A DNA stretch of 64,000 nt, from the NCBI GenBank assembly GCA_950295325.1, contig OX485806.1, positions 36,022,001-36,086,000 on the forward strand. The letters run 5' to 3'. The stretch comes from Polytrichum commune (taxonomy: Eukaryota; Streptophyta; Polytrichopsida; Polytrichales; Polytrichaceae). Below, piece after piece: positions 1 to 12,900 of the stretch (positions within the stretch are counted from its first letter, which is position 1; every line of letters begins with the position of its first letter). Below the pieces are notes generated by a model, which saw only the letters and a program-made list of their open reading frames with translations, had not been told where the DNA came from and did not search any database. The position numbers were made by a program, and so were the translations under genes.

Positions 1-1133
1 TATTATTACTTACGGCAACCACTTGACCGCGAGTTACCCATTTTCTCCTTCAGCTACATTTGCAGAGACATGATGACTTTGAGCATTCATGTCTACATAG
101 CCCTTTCTGCATGTCACACACAACAAAGTGCCTTTCTTAGTGACACTCAATTGAAAACTTCTAGTGATGAAAGAAAAATAACGAATAAAACAAAACAATT
201 GTTCCAAGAAATCTCCTCTGATTCCCAACTTAGTGTTCCTTCACAACACGGAACATTTATTCATTCTGTGATTCACCCAAAAGTTTCTTCATGCCAACAG
301 TCTGTTATTTTTTCTTCTTATGTGGTTTTTCAACCCTAAACCTCACATGTTTGAGGTTTTCAATTCACATGTGCTGTGAATCTTGAATTTCAACCATTCC
401 AATGATTCAAAATCTTCTGGATGCAGGATACAATTTGATACATTACGCCAATCAGGTGAAACAATGTCTCCCAACAACAGCCAGAAATTAGGTCTATGAG
501 GGAAGGAAAAAAGAGAGTAAAATACAAATGCTCCGAGCATCAAGGCAAGACATCATAGCTTTATGCTTCTTTGCATCACAATTTATCACGACTGGCAGTG
601 AGAATTAAGTTTGATGTAATTGCCACCAGAGAGACTCGAGAGAGCCTGTGACATTATGAATTGTTGTTAATGGCCATCTTAACTCTACGTTCCTTCTTCA
701 CCACACTGTGGCCACCAGTATATTAACCTATGAGAAACAATTACTTGCAAGCTTGGGCTCTTCATTACTGAAATGGCAGGAACTTGAATGCAACGATATA
801 AATTGTGAATAAATTGTGATGGAGCATCAAGAGTATGAGACCAAAGAAAATGCTATCCTTGATAATGACGACAATTGAGCACGAGTAGTACGTACGTAAG
901 TAAGGAAGTAAGTAACACCCACCGCCTGCAAATGTTGAGCTACAATTGTGGAGAATGTGCACAGACCGCCATTTTTGGGGGGTGAAAATTGAAATGCAAA
1001 ATTCGATCGTGGCCAAACTTTGTTAAATTTCTTGCCTCGAAGGGATGGGTGATGGCCATGAGTGAGAATTAGGGCATGCAAGGGGTGGGGGAGATGTGAG
1101 GGAAAAAGAGAGTGGAAGGGATGCTTCAAAATA
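1..1133. other. No recognisable gene
   Basis: Short chance frames only on both strands; no family, tandem array or terminal repeat seen. Confidence 0.6.

Positions 1134-1170
<37 letters not shown>
1134..1170. repeat. (TG)n microsatellite
   Basis: An uninterrupted TG run of about 17 units. Confidence 0.95.
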
Positions 1171-1172
<2 letters not shown>

Positions 1173-1204
1173 AATGTATAAGGTATGTGGGCCTTAAGTA
1201 CCTA

Positions 1205-1375
1205 GTCACTCTTCTTATTTGGACATCTACATTTGAGTAGTATAAGGGCAAAGTATGTTCACCAAAATGAAGACCAAAAAGACACATGTTGTAATGAGAT
1301 TGGACTAGGTCCTCGAATTGTATTAACCATTCTAAGTACAATTATGAACCCAACTAGGAGGGCCTATGTAATCAC
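1205..1375 (+). repeat. Dispersed repeat (GACGTGCCTA family), diverged
   Basis: TTGGACATCTACATTTGAGT, AAAAAGACACATGTTG, GAGATTGGACTAGGTCCTCG and CATTCTAAGTACAATTATGA match the family in order. Confidence 0.5.
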
Positions 1376-2364
1376 TTAAAGGAAATACTCCTGGGAAAAA
1401 TGTGTTCCTCTCCTCAATCCAACCCTCAAAAATGCCCACAATAGGACCACGTACTTTGACATCATTATCTCCTCGTCCAAGACCCTCCACGACTAAAGGT
1501 CTCTAGGCCCAAGGGCCCAGAGGACCATGTCTATAAGTATCTAAATCATGAAAGGCCTTGAGGAGAGGAACACATTTTTCTCGAGAGGGACCACTCTTCA
1601 AACCATATACAAACTGACACGGTTTCTTTATTGTGTACCAATGAGAGGGCTATGGAGAATTTTAAAAGTAGAGGTAGATGTACAAAAGGGCTCATAAAAT
1701 TTAGGTGTGCTTTTTTGTTTTTAAAAATATATTTCTTGTATAGAGGGGGTTTTATTGCATAATCCCCACTCATGTCGCTTAGATTTCAAATAAAAAATGA
1801 CCCCCCTCCCACGCATTGGTAATTTTCTAGAAGCAAAAGATTTCTTCGACATGTTCAATTTCTTTCGTACAATCTCTCCAAGTTACCAATCAACACATCA
1901 GTGCAAAAGTGTTTATTTATTTTGGAAAAATTACAATTAGGCGAACCCTCAACCTAATTCCACACTTTCAAGATATTGTAATTTGTCGCATAATTCAACT
2001 TCTCGAGCATAATTACAACCTCGTCACAACTTAATTCATAATGGAATGAAGATTTATTAAATTTTTATTGCTTGGACTCTACATTTATCAAAAAATCATG
2101 TTTTTCAAAAATATTAAGTCATAATCGTTGGAGCACATAGGAGGTTATACAACAAATCTAGAAATGCACATTACAATAATTTGGGAATAGCTCCGTGCTT
2201 AAATGTTTTGTAGGACTTCATGAGGCAAATTATTACAGTCCCAATGAGGGTGACGACAAACAATAACTTACATTACAACACCAAGTTTGACTAAAAATTT
2301 GGTATTTGATCATAATGTGTGTCAACTACACTAATTCCCACCAAAAGAGTGTGTGTTAGTATTC
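1376..2364. other. No recognisable gene
   Basis: AT-rich; the fold-back GAGGAACACATTTTTCTC (1562) and GGGAAAAATGTGTTCCTCTC (1394) in opposite orientation suggests an old MITE of about 180 bp. Nothing else is clear. Confidence 0.5.
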
Positions 2365-2512
2365 GGAGTTATGCAGTGCAATAACATCTTACTCAAGAGT
2401 TCAATTTTTACTAATGAAAGTTCAATAGATTGTTTGAACATTATAAAACATGAATGACTTTGTTTTGTAAAATCTTACATTCTCATTAAATAGTTATAGC
2501 ACTACAAACTCC
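2365..2512. mobile_element. Fold-back MITE (GGARTTA family), copy 1
   Basis: GGAGTTATGCAGTGCAATAA at the left pairs with the right end TTATAGCACTACAAACTCC. About 148 bp, without coding. Similar copies occur at 42195, 48896 and 52336. Confidence 0.7.
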
Positions 2513-3050
2513 AAATGGTAACACACACTAATTGGGACAACCAGTGCAATGAAAAGGTGAAACAAGATACAATTCTTGAATTGGAAATTGCACCAAGTGT
2601 CACCAAAACATCAAAAACAGGATCTAAATAAATAAATAAACAACTCTCACATTTAATGTGAGTTTTATCATATCATATAATTGGTGTAGTAGGTGATGTG
2701 ACATTGAGCACATTACGAGAGTTCTATGCACGTGTCATAGTTTGAATGAAGTTGTATGTGGATCAAGTGTTGCCACCAAAATTGCGTATATTTTTATATT
2801 GTTTCTTCAAAGCAACATACTCTATTGATAGCGGGGGTGAATGCAATAGAATCATAGCTCTACATTACAATCCTCTTCATAATACGTGAAAGAGAGATCT
2901 TAACTTAGCAAAATAGATGCTAGGCATGGTTTGTTTTCAAGTGCATCCTCCTATGAAGGGGCCATAGTCTCCTTCATGTTGCAAAGCCACAAGTGGGTGG
3001 GCAGGTGGGAATAATCCCAACATTAAAGTAAAGTAGAACAAACATGCATG

Positions 3051-3816
3051 GGGGCATTCACGGTTGAGGTACTACTTTTGGGACAAAGGACTTAAGGACT
3101 TTGTTGCATTGATCTTGGTTTTTATCATGATTTACTATTATTTGATCAATAAATTTTACATAAATAAGTAGATAGTTCATAAGCTTTATCAAGAAAGATT
3201 TTTATTATTATTTAATAATCACCCTAAACCCTAAACCCTAAACCCTAAACCCTAGGCCACATCAGTGGCATTTTTTTGCTATTTAGGTGTGCATTGGTGG
3301 TCAATTATTTCCTGTTATGTATCTCGATACCTTGGTAAAAGTGTCATGTGTCCATTCATATAAATTTTTTTGTCCAATTCTAATACTAGACGTTCCTTTT
3401 ACGTGTGGCCGTGAGTATATGTATATTTGGACATGTTTGGTGCCACATGTAAAGTTGGGCAATTGCTATTCAATACATATTTGGTTCTATTGGTACACAC
3501 TTGAACGATGAGTGTGAGGAATTTTTTTGGGATCGTTTCGATTGATTCTTGTTGTCCTTTTCATTCCTTGATCCTAAGGTGAACAATTAAGACAACACTC
3601 CTGAATGTCCTTTAAGGAATCAAAAGGATATCTTAGATGACCCTATTCCTTTTAAATTAACTTTGTCAGTGTACTCGATATGGAGTATGAAATGTAGGTA
3701 TGATCCAAAATATGCTTCACAATACAAATCTAAGCATACCAAGCATGTGAAGTTATCCAAAAAAGTATGTTTTCCGTTAGACGGCCAAAAGTAGTACCCC
3801 AACCCTGAATGGCCCC
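3051..3816. mobile_element. Telomere-repeat-bearing TIR element, copy A (766 bp)
   Basis: Ends are GGGGCATTCACGGTTGAGGT and, reverse-complemented, GGGGCCATTCAGGGTTGGGG; both continue with TACTACTTTTGG, giving TIRs of about 32 bp. Inside, at 3230-3255, is an array of four CCCTAAA units plus CCCTAGG. It is about 95% alike by eye to copy B at 47239-47990, in opposite orientation. No transposase is present. A target duplication could not be resolved, so the superfamily is open. Confidence 0.85.
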
Positions 3817-3934
3817 GCATATCTTGCTCAAAACATCTAGGAGCCAACCACAAAGTGATAAAATGGATGATGTCACCAAGTTCGGGAAGGGCCCGAATGT
3901 AAACCCTAGGACCAAGCAAGTCTCAAGATGGTGC

Positions 3935-4220
3935 ACTAAATATGATATGTAGTGTCACCAGTTCTAGTTGTCTTGCTCAACACTAATTGTAAATTGTGGT
4001 GTAGTGTCACCAACACTAAATGTTTACCCAACATTATTTGCCATTCCGTGTAACTTTTCGGGGGAATTGTAGATTTACAGCGTTGCAATTACTGTCATTT
4101 ATCAAGTGATTTTTCATCCAAATTTCAATCATCCATAACAACATCTCATCACAAGTTGTTGACAAGAGAATGTAAGGTTTGGGCCAATGGATGAACTCAT
4201 TCATTGTCCATGACAATATT
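3935..4220. repeat. Dispersed repeat, paired with 60500-60700
   Basis: Shared blocks with 60.5 kb: ACTAATTGTAAA, GTGGTGT, GTTGCAATTACT, AAGTGATTTT, GATCCAAA/CATCCAAA and TCAATCAT. Function unknown; it is probably an old non-autonomous element. Confidence 0.6.
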
Positions 4221-5649
4221 TGTTCACTTACTCATAAGAAGTGTCATCCGAAAAGTTATCATATTGACATAAAATACCATATGAAGTATAGTAAGAGTGG
4301 CCATAATGCTCATGGTGTAAATTTCCTAAGAAGTTCGTATCCTCACCAATCTGTGTCTTCACACGACACTTACAATCAATGTCGACAACAAGTATAAAGT
4401 ATCAAGTAATTCATATTCAATAAAAACAAGATGTATGAAACAGTAAGGAATTTGGTGTGACAAAATTGTGAAGAACATGCTTCACATGTGCACGTGCCAC
4501 AACCAACATGAGTGAGGATTAGTATTGTATATGAGGTGAATGTCAACATGACTTGATTATTATCCATATCACACAAAAATTGACGAGACACACGATTTAA
4601 AACAAAGAGGGAAGCAATACAAATCAATCGTACCAAACTTTAATCATACATATTCTTTGGTTGTTGCACCTTTGCTCACATGTTTTATCACAAAGTAATA
4701 ACCAAAAGGTGAACACTATTCACATGAGAGTAAAAACATTCCATTGCCTCCAGTAACACATGATAATGAGAATTGATGAATGCTAAGAGTTTACAAGACA
4801 TGTGCTTAGGATCTAGCATTGTACTTACTTAAGGTACGTTACCTTAAGTGAGGTGGATCCCTAATGATAACTATGGTTAATTTTATGTACCATATATCCG
4901 GTTGGGAGGTTAACTCCACAACTCAGTAAGCATTTCGATTACCCTTGTGAAACATGTATGAGTGGATGCCATCTTGTCTTTGCTTTTGAGGTTTTCCCTC
5001 AAAAAAAGATAAAAGCATATGTTTTATTATCAAATGAGAGAGAGAGACAAATGTCTATGTCTAAAAAGTGAACAAAAGTGTCCTCTAAAGTTGTGAATTA
5101 TGATATGAAAGATACCAACCCGAGATCAAGTATAACTCTAGAGCATAGTTGTTATCCGAAGGCAACATGTGTACCTTTCAATCTAAACTTTGGTGCGCAT
5201 AATATCCAATAGTCACATCAAAGATTTCAAATCCTAGTTGTGTACCTATTCCATTATTTCAATCTTCTTGTTCTCAAATTGAAATGTTTGTCTCTCATCA
5301 ATAAATACCTTTAGTGTTTTTGTCCATTTGATCTTTCAATCTTCCATGCACTAGGCTATTCACGTGTGGAGTTTGGACATGTTTTTTTCTTTGGGGGGGG
5401 GGGGGGGGGGACGGGGGCACAATTTGAACGCACATTCAATTGCAAAAGGAAAAGTACTACCACCTCAAGCTTTGCAACTATCCACATTCCATCACTTTTG
5501 TGAAGCAATTCCAAGAACCTTTGTGATCTCCGATTTGATCAAATTCAGATTCTTGCTAGCACCTCAAAAATATTTAGATATATAGTTTGTTAATCAATTA
5601 CCATACAAATTCATGTTTCTTTCACCCCCTTTGGTTTTCTACTCACATT
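4221..5649. other. No recognisable gene
   Basis: AT-rich sequence with short frames and a poly-G run; no element ends identified. Confidence 0.55.
5394..5411. repeat. Poly-G run
   Basis: An unbroken run of about 18 G bases; its length is likely to be uncertain in the assembly. Confidence 0.9.
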
Positions 5650-6947
5650 ACACTAGAGCTTGAGAGCCCGGGAGACGTGATACACAAATTATGTGATTGG
5701 TCAAGAAGCCAAAGACCTTGAGGAACCAAAGTAATTCAAATGGATGAGAAAATTTACATGGCAATGATGGCATCCTACATGGTAGCAAGTGGATAATGTT
5801 TCATGGTTTATTGGATATTGTGTCAAGTCCATAAAAAAAAAAGGTGGGTCCAATACAAAACTAGGGACCATGGAATCCAATGGAATGAAATGAGATCGAA
5901 TTTAAGGTCCATGAAGTCAAAAGGCTTTTGAGACTAAAAATGTATCAAGTTGTTGTCAAAAAACCTAACTTCCTAGAGTGGCAGAGTGCAGTAGACTATT
6001 TGAGGTAGAGGCTAATATCGACTTGATGGTCCAATTGAAAGAAAGACTCGAGACTCCCTGATACTACATTCTCGAATCATGATAAAAAGTTTTTTCTAAC
6101 AAAGATATACATGGGACACTCCATCACAAAGTGTGCCTCATCTTCAACTACATTAAAAGAGCAAATGTGGCACAATCTATCATCTCTAGACATAGAAATA
6201 GTGACCACCATCCAATTTCAATGGCAAGTCTATGATTTGAGGTGGAATATGCAACAATGATCTTGTGTTGTGATGGTCAATGGTTGCTTCAAGTACAATT
6301 TACATTCGTATTTGAGAAAATCCTTGAGGTGTAGGCAATCTAGATTCTTCCTCGAGAAATGGAAAGAGTCTCACTCTTTAGCAAGAAGAACCTCCTTGAG
6401 ATCATCAAATGTGATATTGGCGGTGTCGGATTGTCATGGGTTTTCCTAGTGAGATAGGCCCCATGATGCCTTCCACATGGTTGTCAATTTGTCCTAGGTG
6501 TCAAATCCTTGTTCAACAAGGTGTCAGGAAAACAAGGTTGCTTGATTGACTAACCAAGAAGAGGGTAGGTGGGCAAGTTGCTATAGAAACCCATAGTTAG
6601 CTTAAGATCATATAATTCCATGGGTAGTTCTCTAAATGTAGTCGACAAAATATGGTAGGTTATCAAGGAACACACTTTGACATGAGACATCATAAGTATC
6701 TTCATGACCTTCAAAAGGAAAATAAATAAAATAAAATAAATAATCAACAAGTTTTCTTCACAAGCTCTTACTATCTAATCTTGCAAATTTTTTTTGATGG
6801 CAAAAGAATAATGTGTGTTTAGTATGTGAAAAATAGTTGGACGTTTAGTGGGGGAACTCCATGAGGTGGAAAGATAAGAAGTTACATAGATATAAGGACC
6901 ACCTACTATTTTGGAGTATTCATGAAATATGTCGTGGTCCGTCAATA

Positions 6948-7095
6948 TGGTCCACTTTCACTTTGCACTAAGCTTGAGAGCCCATCAATTGCAAAATTGG
7001 ATGTCTATTTGCCATGGTACAACCTTTTCATGATTTTCAAAGGCCCTTAGATTTTCAAGGTCACAACCCTTGGTTTGTGTGTAGAATGGCCCTTA
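6948..7095. mobile_element. Small Harbinger-like MITE module
   Basis: It starts with GGTCCACTTTCACTTTGCAC and ends with TGTGTGTAGAATGGCCC followed by TTA. The module CTAAGCTTGAGAGCCC ... AGGTCACAACCCTTGG matches the right end of the MITE at 50788-51387. A head-to-head partner follows. Confidence 0.6.
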
Positions 7096-7129
7096 GTAAG
7101 TCCCAAAATCCAATGTTTTGGGTCCTTCT

Positions 7130-7285
7130 ACTTAAAGTCACTTTACACATGAACCAAGAGCCATGACCATGAAAATCTAAGGGCCCTTTAAAACCTTCCA
7201 AAGGCAAAACCATTGGAAATAGAAATTCAATTTTGTAGTTAATGGGCCCTCAAGATTAGTGTAAATTGAAAGTGGAGAATGTTAA
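7130..7285. mobile_element. Inverted partner of the 6.95-kb MITE module
   Basis: The same module in reverse: TCACTTTACACATGAACCAA ... CCATGAAAATCTAAGGGCCC ... GGGCCCTCAAGATTAGTGTA. With the preceding copy it forms an inverted pair of about 330 bp. Confidence 0.6.
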
Positions 7286-8220
7286 GGGACTGCAATTGTT
7301 TTATGGACAATCCAAAATAGTAGGTAGTCCAGGATCCCACCATGGGTCTCAAGCACGGTCAAGTACACAACTCCATTACCCTACACAGGTTTGGGGGAAA
7401 ATAATTCAAAACTATATACTAACCTTGAATTTTGTGAAGGAAAAATTTATAAACATTTGAAAAAAAAAAAAAACACATTGATCTACAAAGCCAAGCAATT
7501 TATGTTGCCTAGTGTTTTTTTCAATGAAAGTCTACATATTTTAGAAGATGGTGCAAGTAGATATATTGAACACGTAATTGTCTAGAATTTGTTTAAAACA
7601 TGATAAAATTACATAAAATTCATGTTTTTCTATAAAAAAAAATTGTAATGGTTCCCTCAAGGTTATAATGAATTCAAGAAACATGCAAAAAATTCAACTT
7701 CAAAATATTTAAGGTCATGAAATCTACATCCAAAACCATAATTAGCCATTATCTTTTGATCAATGCTTTTGATGATATTTTTTCAGATCTCGTCTTGATA
7801 TATTGTATTTGAGTACCTAACACAACAGAGGGTGGCGTGAAAGAAATCTAATCTAATCTACACTTTGCTAATACTTTTAGGCGTTTGACCAAAAAATATA
7901 TGGTTTTAGTATACTTGACCGTGCTTGCTCCTCGTGGCAATATAATATTTCTAAGAGCCAATGACAATTTAATTGCTTGCCACAACCCCTAGTTTTACTC
8001 TAGACCCATTTTTTCTTAATGGCCTAACGCAATATCCAATGGATCATGAAACATTATACACTTGGTGCCATGTAGGATGCCATGTAGATTTTTCATCCAT
8101 TTGAATTTCTTTGGTTCCTCAAGCCCTCAAGGTCTAGTGTAAAAAAAACTCATAGCATCCAACTTCTCAACCAATCACATAATTTGTATATCATTGGCCA
8201 AGGGCCCTCAAGCTCTACTG

Positions 8221-9999
8221 CAAAGCGGCCCTAAGACCCGGAATCCAATATTTATTTTGCTTCTTCCACTTAATAAGCCCCAAAATCTAATGTTTTTGGT
8301 TCTTCTACTTAAGTCCCAAAACCCAATGTTTCATATACAAGGACCCGAACCATTGGGCCCTTGGTGGCTCCGGCTTTCAAGAGTAGGTTCCCAAAACTAA
8401 GATCCCTCATTTTCATGCATGAATGTTGAGCTTAGTCAAGTGACAAGCTCTTATTCAAGATGTTCCTTTTGCACTAGGAGACCACATACTAGAGTACTTG
8501 CATATATATGGGTATGTTTAGATTCGATCTTTTATGCTTAAGGGGTACAAAGTGTATTCCATTCTCCACCATGTCACGCAAGTTACTCAAATCTCTAACC
8601 CCTAATGCTCAAGCCATTCTAGTTTTTTTGCCGGCTTAGCATAGCACAAAGTGTGTTTCCTTTGCATCCTAAATTTCTTAATCATAGATTGATCAAAACC
8701 TTTGCTTTGTTGGTTTCAAGGACATTTCGCTTTTCTACGAACCTGTGGATAGTTAAAATATAACCATGTTCATGCATCATATTTTTCAAATACTTGATGA
8801 GCTTCATGACATGAATTTAAAACAATGACATTTCATAAATTTGCAAGGTAATCACATGATATAGTTGAGAGTTTAGCTTTCAATAAAGTTGTTACGAAAC
8901 TATATGCTTCCATTATATGAAATTGCTACAAACAATCAAACAAACAAAGTATGTGGCAATTAAAACACAATTTTCATTTCTAGTAAGAAAATCAACAAAG
9001 ATACAATTTCCACTTAAGAGATCACAAACAAAGGACCATCATATTTTACTTAAGAACTTACTTTTAGAATAGACTAAGAAGTTTTTTCACACATATTTAT
9101 CTATATATTAAGTTGGTTGGTTTGTTTGTTTGTTTATTTGTTTTGTCACGTTGGGGTCTCACAAATTGTGAGGCTTGTAAGGGCGCCTAGCACCATAAGA
9201 AAGTTCTATGAGAAGAGGGTGCACCAACTTGGTTTCATGATATTTAGAGCACAAGACGAGAGAGATATTGAATTTTAGGTGACTTGTGACATTAAAAACC
9301 ATATCCATTAGGATAATAGGTATTTATGACAAAGACAACATCTTTTGATAGCTCAAGGTCTTAAAATTAGATTTTGAAGTTAGATATTCCAAATATTATT
9401 ATGTTTAGGGAGTGTTTCCTCATTCACATGACATGCAACTCGCAATAAATTGCCTCAAAGAATACCATTTGCAAGGAACATATGATTTTTTTTGCGAAAA
9501 GATTGCGCTTATGTGACTTCTAGCACATATCAAAATTTTGGCTTTAGATACTTTTTACTATGTAATTTGTCATTTTTTTTTTACCTCAAACCTAAAAGAT
9601 CATTGCAAAGGTCTAGGGCCAACATCCAAATTTCTAGTACAATGTCATTTATTCTCACACTTGAACAGTTTGTTTCTAGGAGTACAAACACATTTACTTT
9701 ATGCTTACATCAATAAGGTTGAATATGTAGCGTAAGGCTCCTAGATTGTTTGTGCACAAATTTACAAAGTAGAGGAACTATTGAAGAACATGAATGGGGG
9801 AAGCAAGGGATTTTTATATTGGGGTTTGTGTAAGAGGAATACCATACTTTTTTCTTTCATTTCTTTTTCTTTTTCTTTCATCTTTTAATACATTTGAAAC
9901 AAGTTTATTTCAATGCCATAAAAAGCATTCAAAGCCACCAAGGACCCAACAAAGAGAGTGTGGCAAGCTCTCTTGGGTGCACCCAATGCAACCAAAACT
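8221..9999. other. No recognisable gene
   Basis: 8221-8400 holds repeated AAAATCCAATGTTTTGGGTCC-type modules shared with 7.1 kb. The rest is AT-rich with (GTTT)n near 9120 and no coding signal. Confidence 0.5.
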
Positions 10000-12900
10000 A
10001 ATCATAACAAGTAAACACCCAATACATGATTAACTAAACCCACATTAGGGCGCTCTGATGTTCCAATGCATGGTAATAGTGTTGTCTCTATGATGGAGAA
10101 GTTCGTTCCCTCCCCAAACTTTGTCATAGTTTTCAAGCACATCATCATAGATGGTTGCCCTATCTGCACCGTTACAAACAATGTCCCATGTAGTTCTAGC
10201 ATACTCAAGTAAGCTTTGCCATATCAGCCACATTGTAATACCTCGTAGCAACAACTAGATTGTGGAGAATTTACAAAGAGAGAATTTCTTTTTGAGAATC
10301 CCATGTTGCCAATCAAGTGGTTTCCAAGGTCCCTTTTGCCCCATACTTACTTTCGTAATATTGAAAATCCAAATGGAGAAGTCCCATGCTTTGTGGGCTA
10401 CCCTACAATCCCAAAACCTATGTGCAATGGTTTCCGGTATGTATGCAAGGCACATGTGGCATTTATCATCAATATCTATGATGAATTTGGCTCTTTACAA
10501 ATTTGCAACTAGTTTTTGCTGAATTGACCAAATGAAAACGCAGTCCTTCCTACGACAAGCTCTACCCCATACATTTCCTCATTTTGGTTTGAGTCTAGGA
10601 GTAAGGATGCCATGCCATTTGGTCATAATTGACCTTGGTGGTGGGGCTTGCGAGGGAGGACATTTGTTCCAATGGCAGATGTGTAGCTTAAGAATTCTTC
10701 TCCTTATTTCCATAGCTAATTTGTCCCTTCTTTCAATGTAGATGTTGATGCTCGTTTTTTTTTGTTTTTTTTCCTTGTCAACAAGTGCAAATCCTAACCA
10801 ATCTAAACCATTCGGCTTTGATGTAAATGTCCAATTCCTTGGGTGAGTCTGTATCTAAAATTCACGCGTTGATTGAAATATGGGAATACTAGAGGGTGAG
10901 GGGACATAAGTGTTTATCAATAATTGGTCTAAAAGTTTGTAGCTTTGAAAGATGACCATTGGGTGGGCATCTTGACTATTAGTTTCAAAACAACTTACCT
11001 AACTCCCAATCACAATTTGAATATTGCATTGTTGAACTAAGGTTTTCCATTGGTTGGGACAGAGATGGTCATGGTTTTAATTTCCCCTAGTTGTCTACAA
11101 TCAAGTTTTAATCTTTGAGCAATTTTGATGGTTGTATAGAGTTGGTTATTCTTGAAATCCCCTAGGTTCCATACCTAGCTAAGACCATTTCTATCAAGAT
11201 GGATTTCTTTATTTCCCCAAGGGGTGCACCTTTCAAACTGCGTATTAGTATACGTGAGTGTACAATAGGTATATTAATATGAACTTTGTTGTAGTACATA
11301 TACATATGCTACACAAATTGGAACTCATAGTTATGTACATGTATGAATGACCTCTAGGAATATACAACATTTGTACTTGTATGATAGTGTCACTAGACTT
11401 TATGGGATAAGTATATAATATTTAATGAAACTAGGATAAATAATTTTCTCATTTCCTTATCTCATCCATGCATGTGTCGAACAGGCAATATTAGGGTATT
11501 GGAAGTGGTCATTGAAATGAGAACAAGACCACTTATTGCTTAGGGTTGCAAGAGGAACACTTCACCACACTTCTTTGTGAAGGTTGATCAAAAGGGGTGC
11601 AAATTGTTGATGTGGGTGATTGATGTAAGTGGTGGCTATCATTAAAGCATACATGCATTGCATAGACTAATTAACAAGTGGAAGAAAATGAGTCGAGTAC
11701 TTTTCTTTTGTTCGAGATACTTCAAGTTTTGATTGTTGTCATAACTACATGATGCAAGCAAGGAAAGTTAACACAAGATTACAATTGAAGCTATAATTGT
11801 CAAAAAGATGGTAGGCCAAAAAAATTAGCTCCAATAAAGGTTTGATTTGTTGGGAGGGTTTATAAGATGAGTAGAAAATTTGGTGGTTGATGGGTGGAGT
11901 ATAAGAATCCAATTGACTTTATGAACTGTCCATCAAACATGGATATTGGCTTATGTTGGTATCAAAAAGGAACCAACAACCAGTGAACTTATAATCTTAC
12001 TCATCATTTGATGAAAATTTTAGAAATGTTAATTGCATTAGCTTCTATAACATATATTGTGGACTCATATGCTTTTGAATTACATCCAAGGTATGAAAAA
12101 ATCTTCAACGACTTTATTGATGAATGCTAGAGTTTTGCATTATACATATGATAGGGGTTGATTATTATTCAAAGGTATGCTTGTATACTTATGTTAATGA
12201 ATATAAATGAATGTAGTTTTTATCAAGTGTACATATTGGCACTTGTATTTTCATCATTGAAATTGTGCATGTATTGCTTGATTTTACCCAAAAATAATAA
12301 TTTATATATAAGGGTTTTTAGGGTATGTTGCAAATGCACGTGATTCTCGGGTTTTAATGAAAGATGCAACCCGCGTGTTTATTTCTTGAAATTCAAATCC
12401 AATCCCTTGAATTTTAGGGTTCCACCAAGTGTGTATTGAGAACTTGATACATGTCTTGTGCTTTGAGGATTGTCATGTGATTTTAACATGCTTTTCCAAC
12501 CTTCCCCATTTTTTTCTTTGCAAATGTTGGACCCCTTTCTTGAAGGTGATGATTTAGGAACATCCATCCCATCCCATTGTTCCACTTATTTTTCATGTCA
12601 AGACATGCATTTCTTAACTTGTATTGGATAAGCAAATGAAGATCAATTTGCCACCCTCAAAGGCCATCAATACCCATTAACACCATATTCAAAATTTTGG
12701 GAGATTTCCAGTCTCCCAATTTGATGACAGTTTAGGTGGAGTCGACCTAAAATGTACCCAGTGGGTACATTTTAGGTCGACTCAACCTAAACTGTATTTT
12801 CCCAAAATCATGGAATTTTCCCAAAATTTCGAATATGGTGTTCATTTCACCAAGAGGCTCCTTGTAGTTGCTTCTAAATCAATAAGGTTAACCGCCCTAT

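Larger units (their letters stand above)
5650..8220. mobile_element. Element with long (about 200 bp) inverted repeats
   Basis: The segment 5656-5850 (TAGAGCTTGAGAGCCC, CAAATTATGTGATTGGT, GAGGAACCAAAG, TCAAATGGATGA, ATAATGTTTCATG, TTGGATATTG) recurs inverted at 8000-8218. The right arm has extra sequence relative to the left. This suggests a 2.57-kb non-autonomous element with long arms; the MITE pair lies inside. No coding sequence or clear duplication was found. Confidence 0.6.

Noticed and set aside
3230-3255. CCCTAAA repeats as a chromosome end or recent telomere healing
   Set aside because: The same array lies at the same place in a second copy of a TIR element at 47.8 kb, so it belongs to that element.
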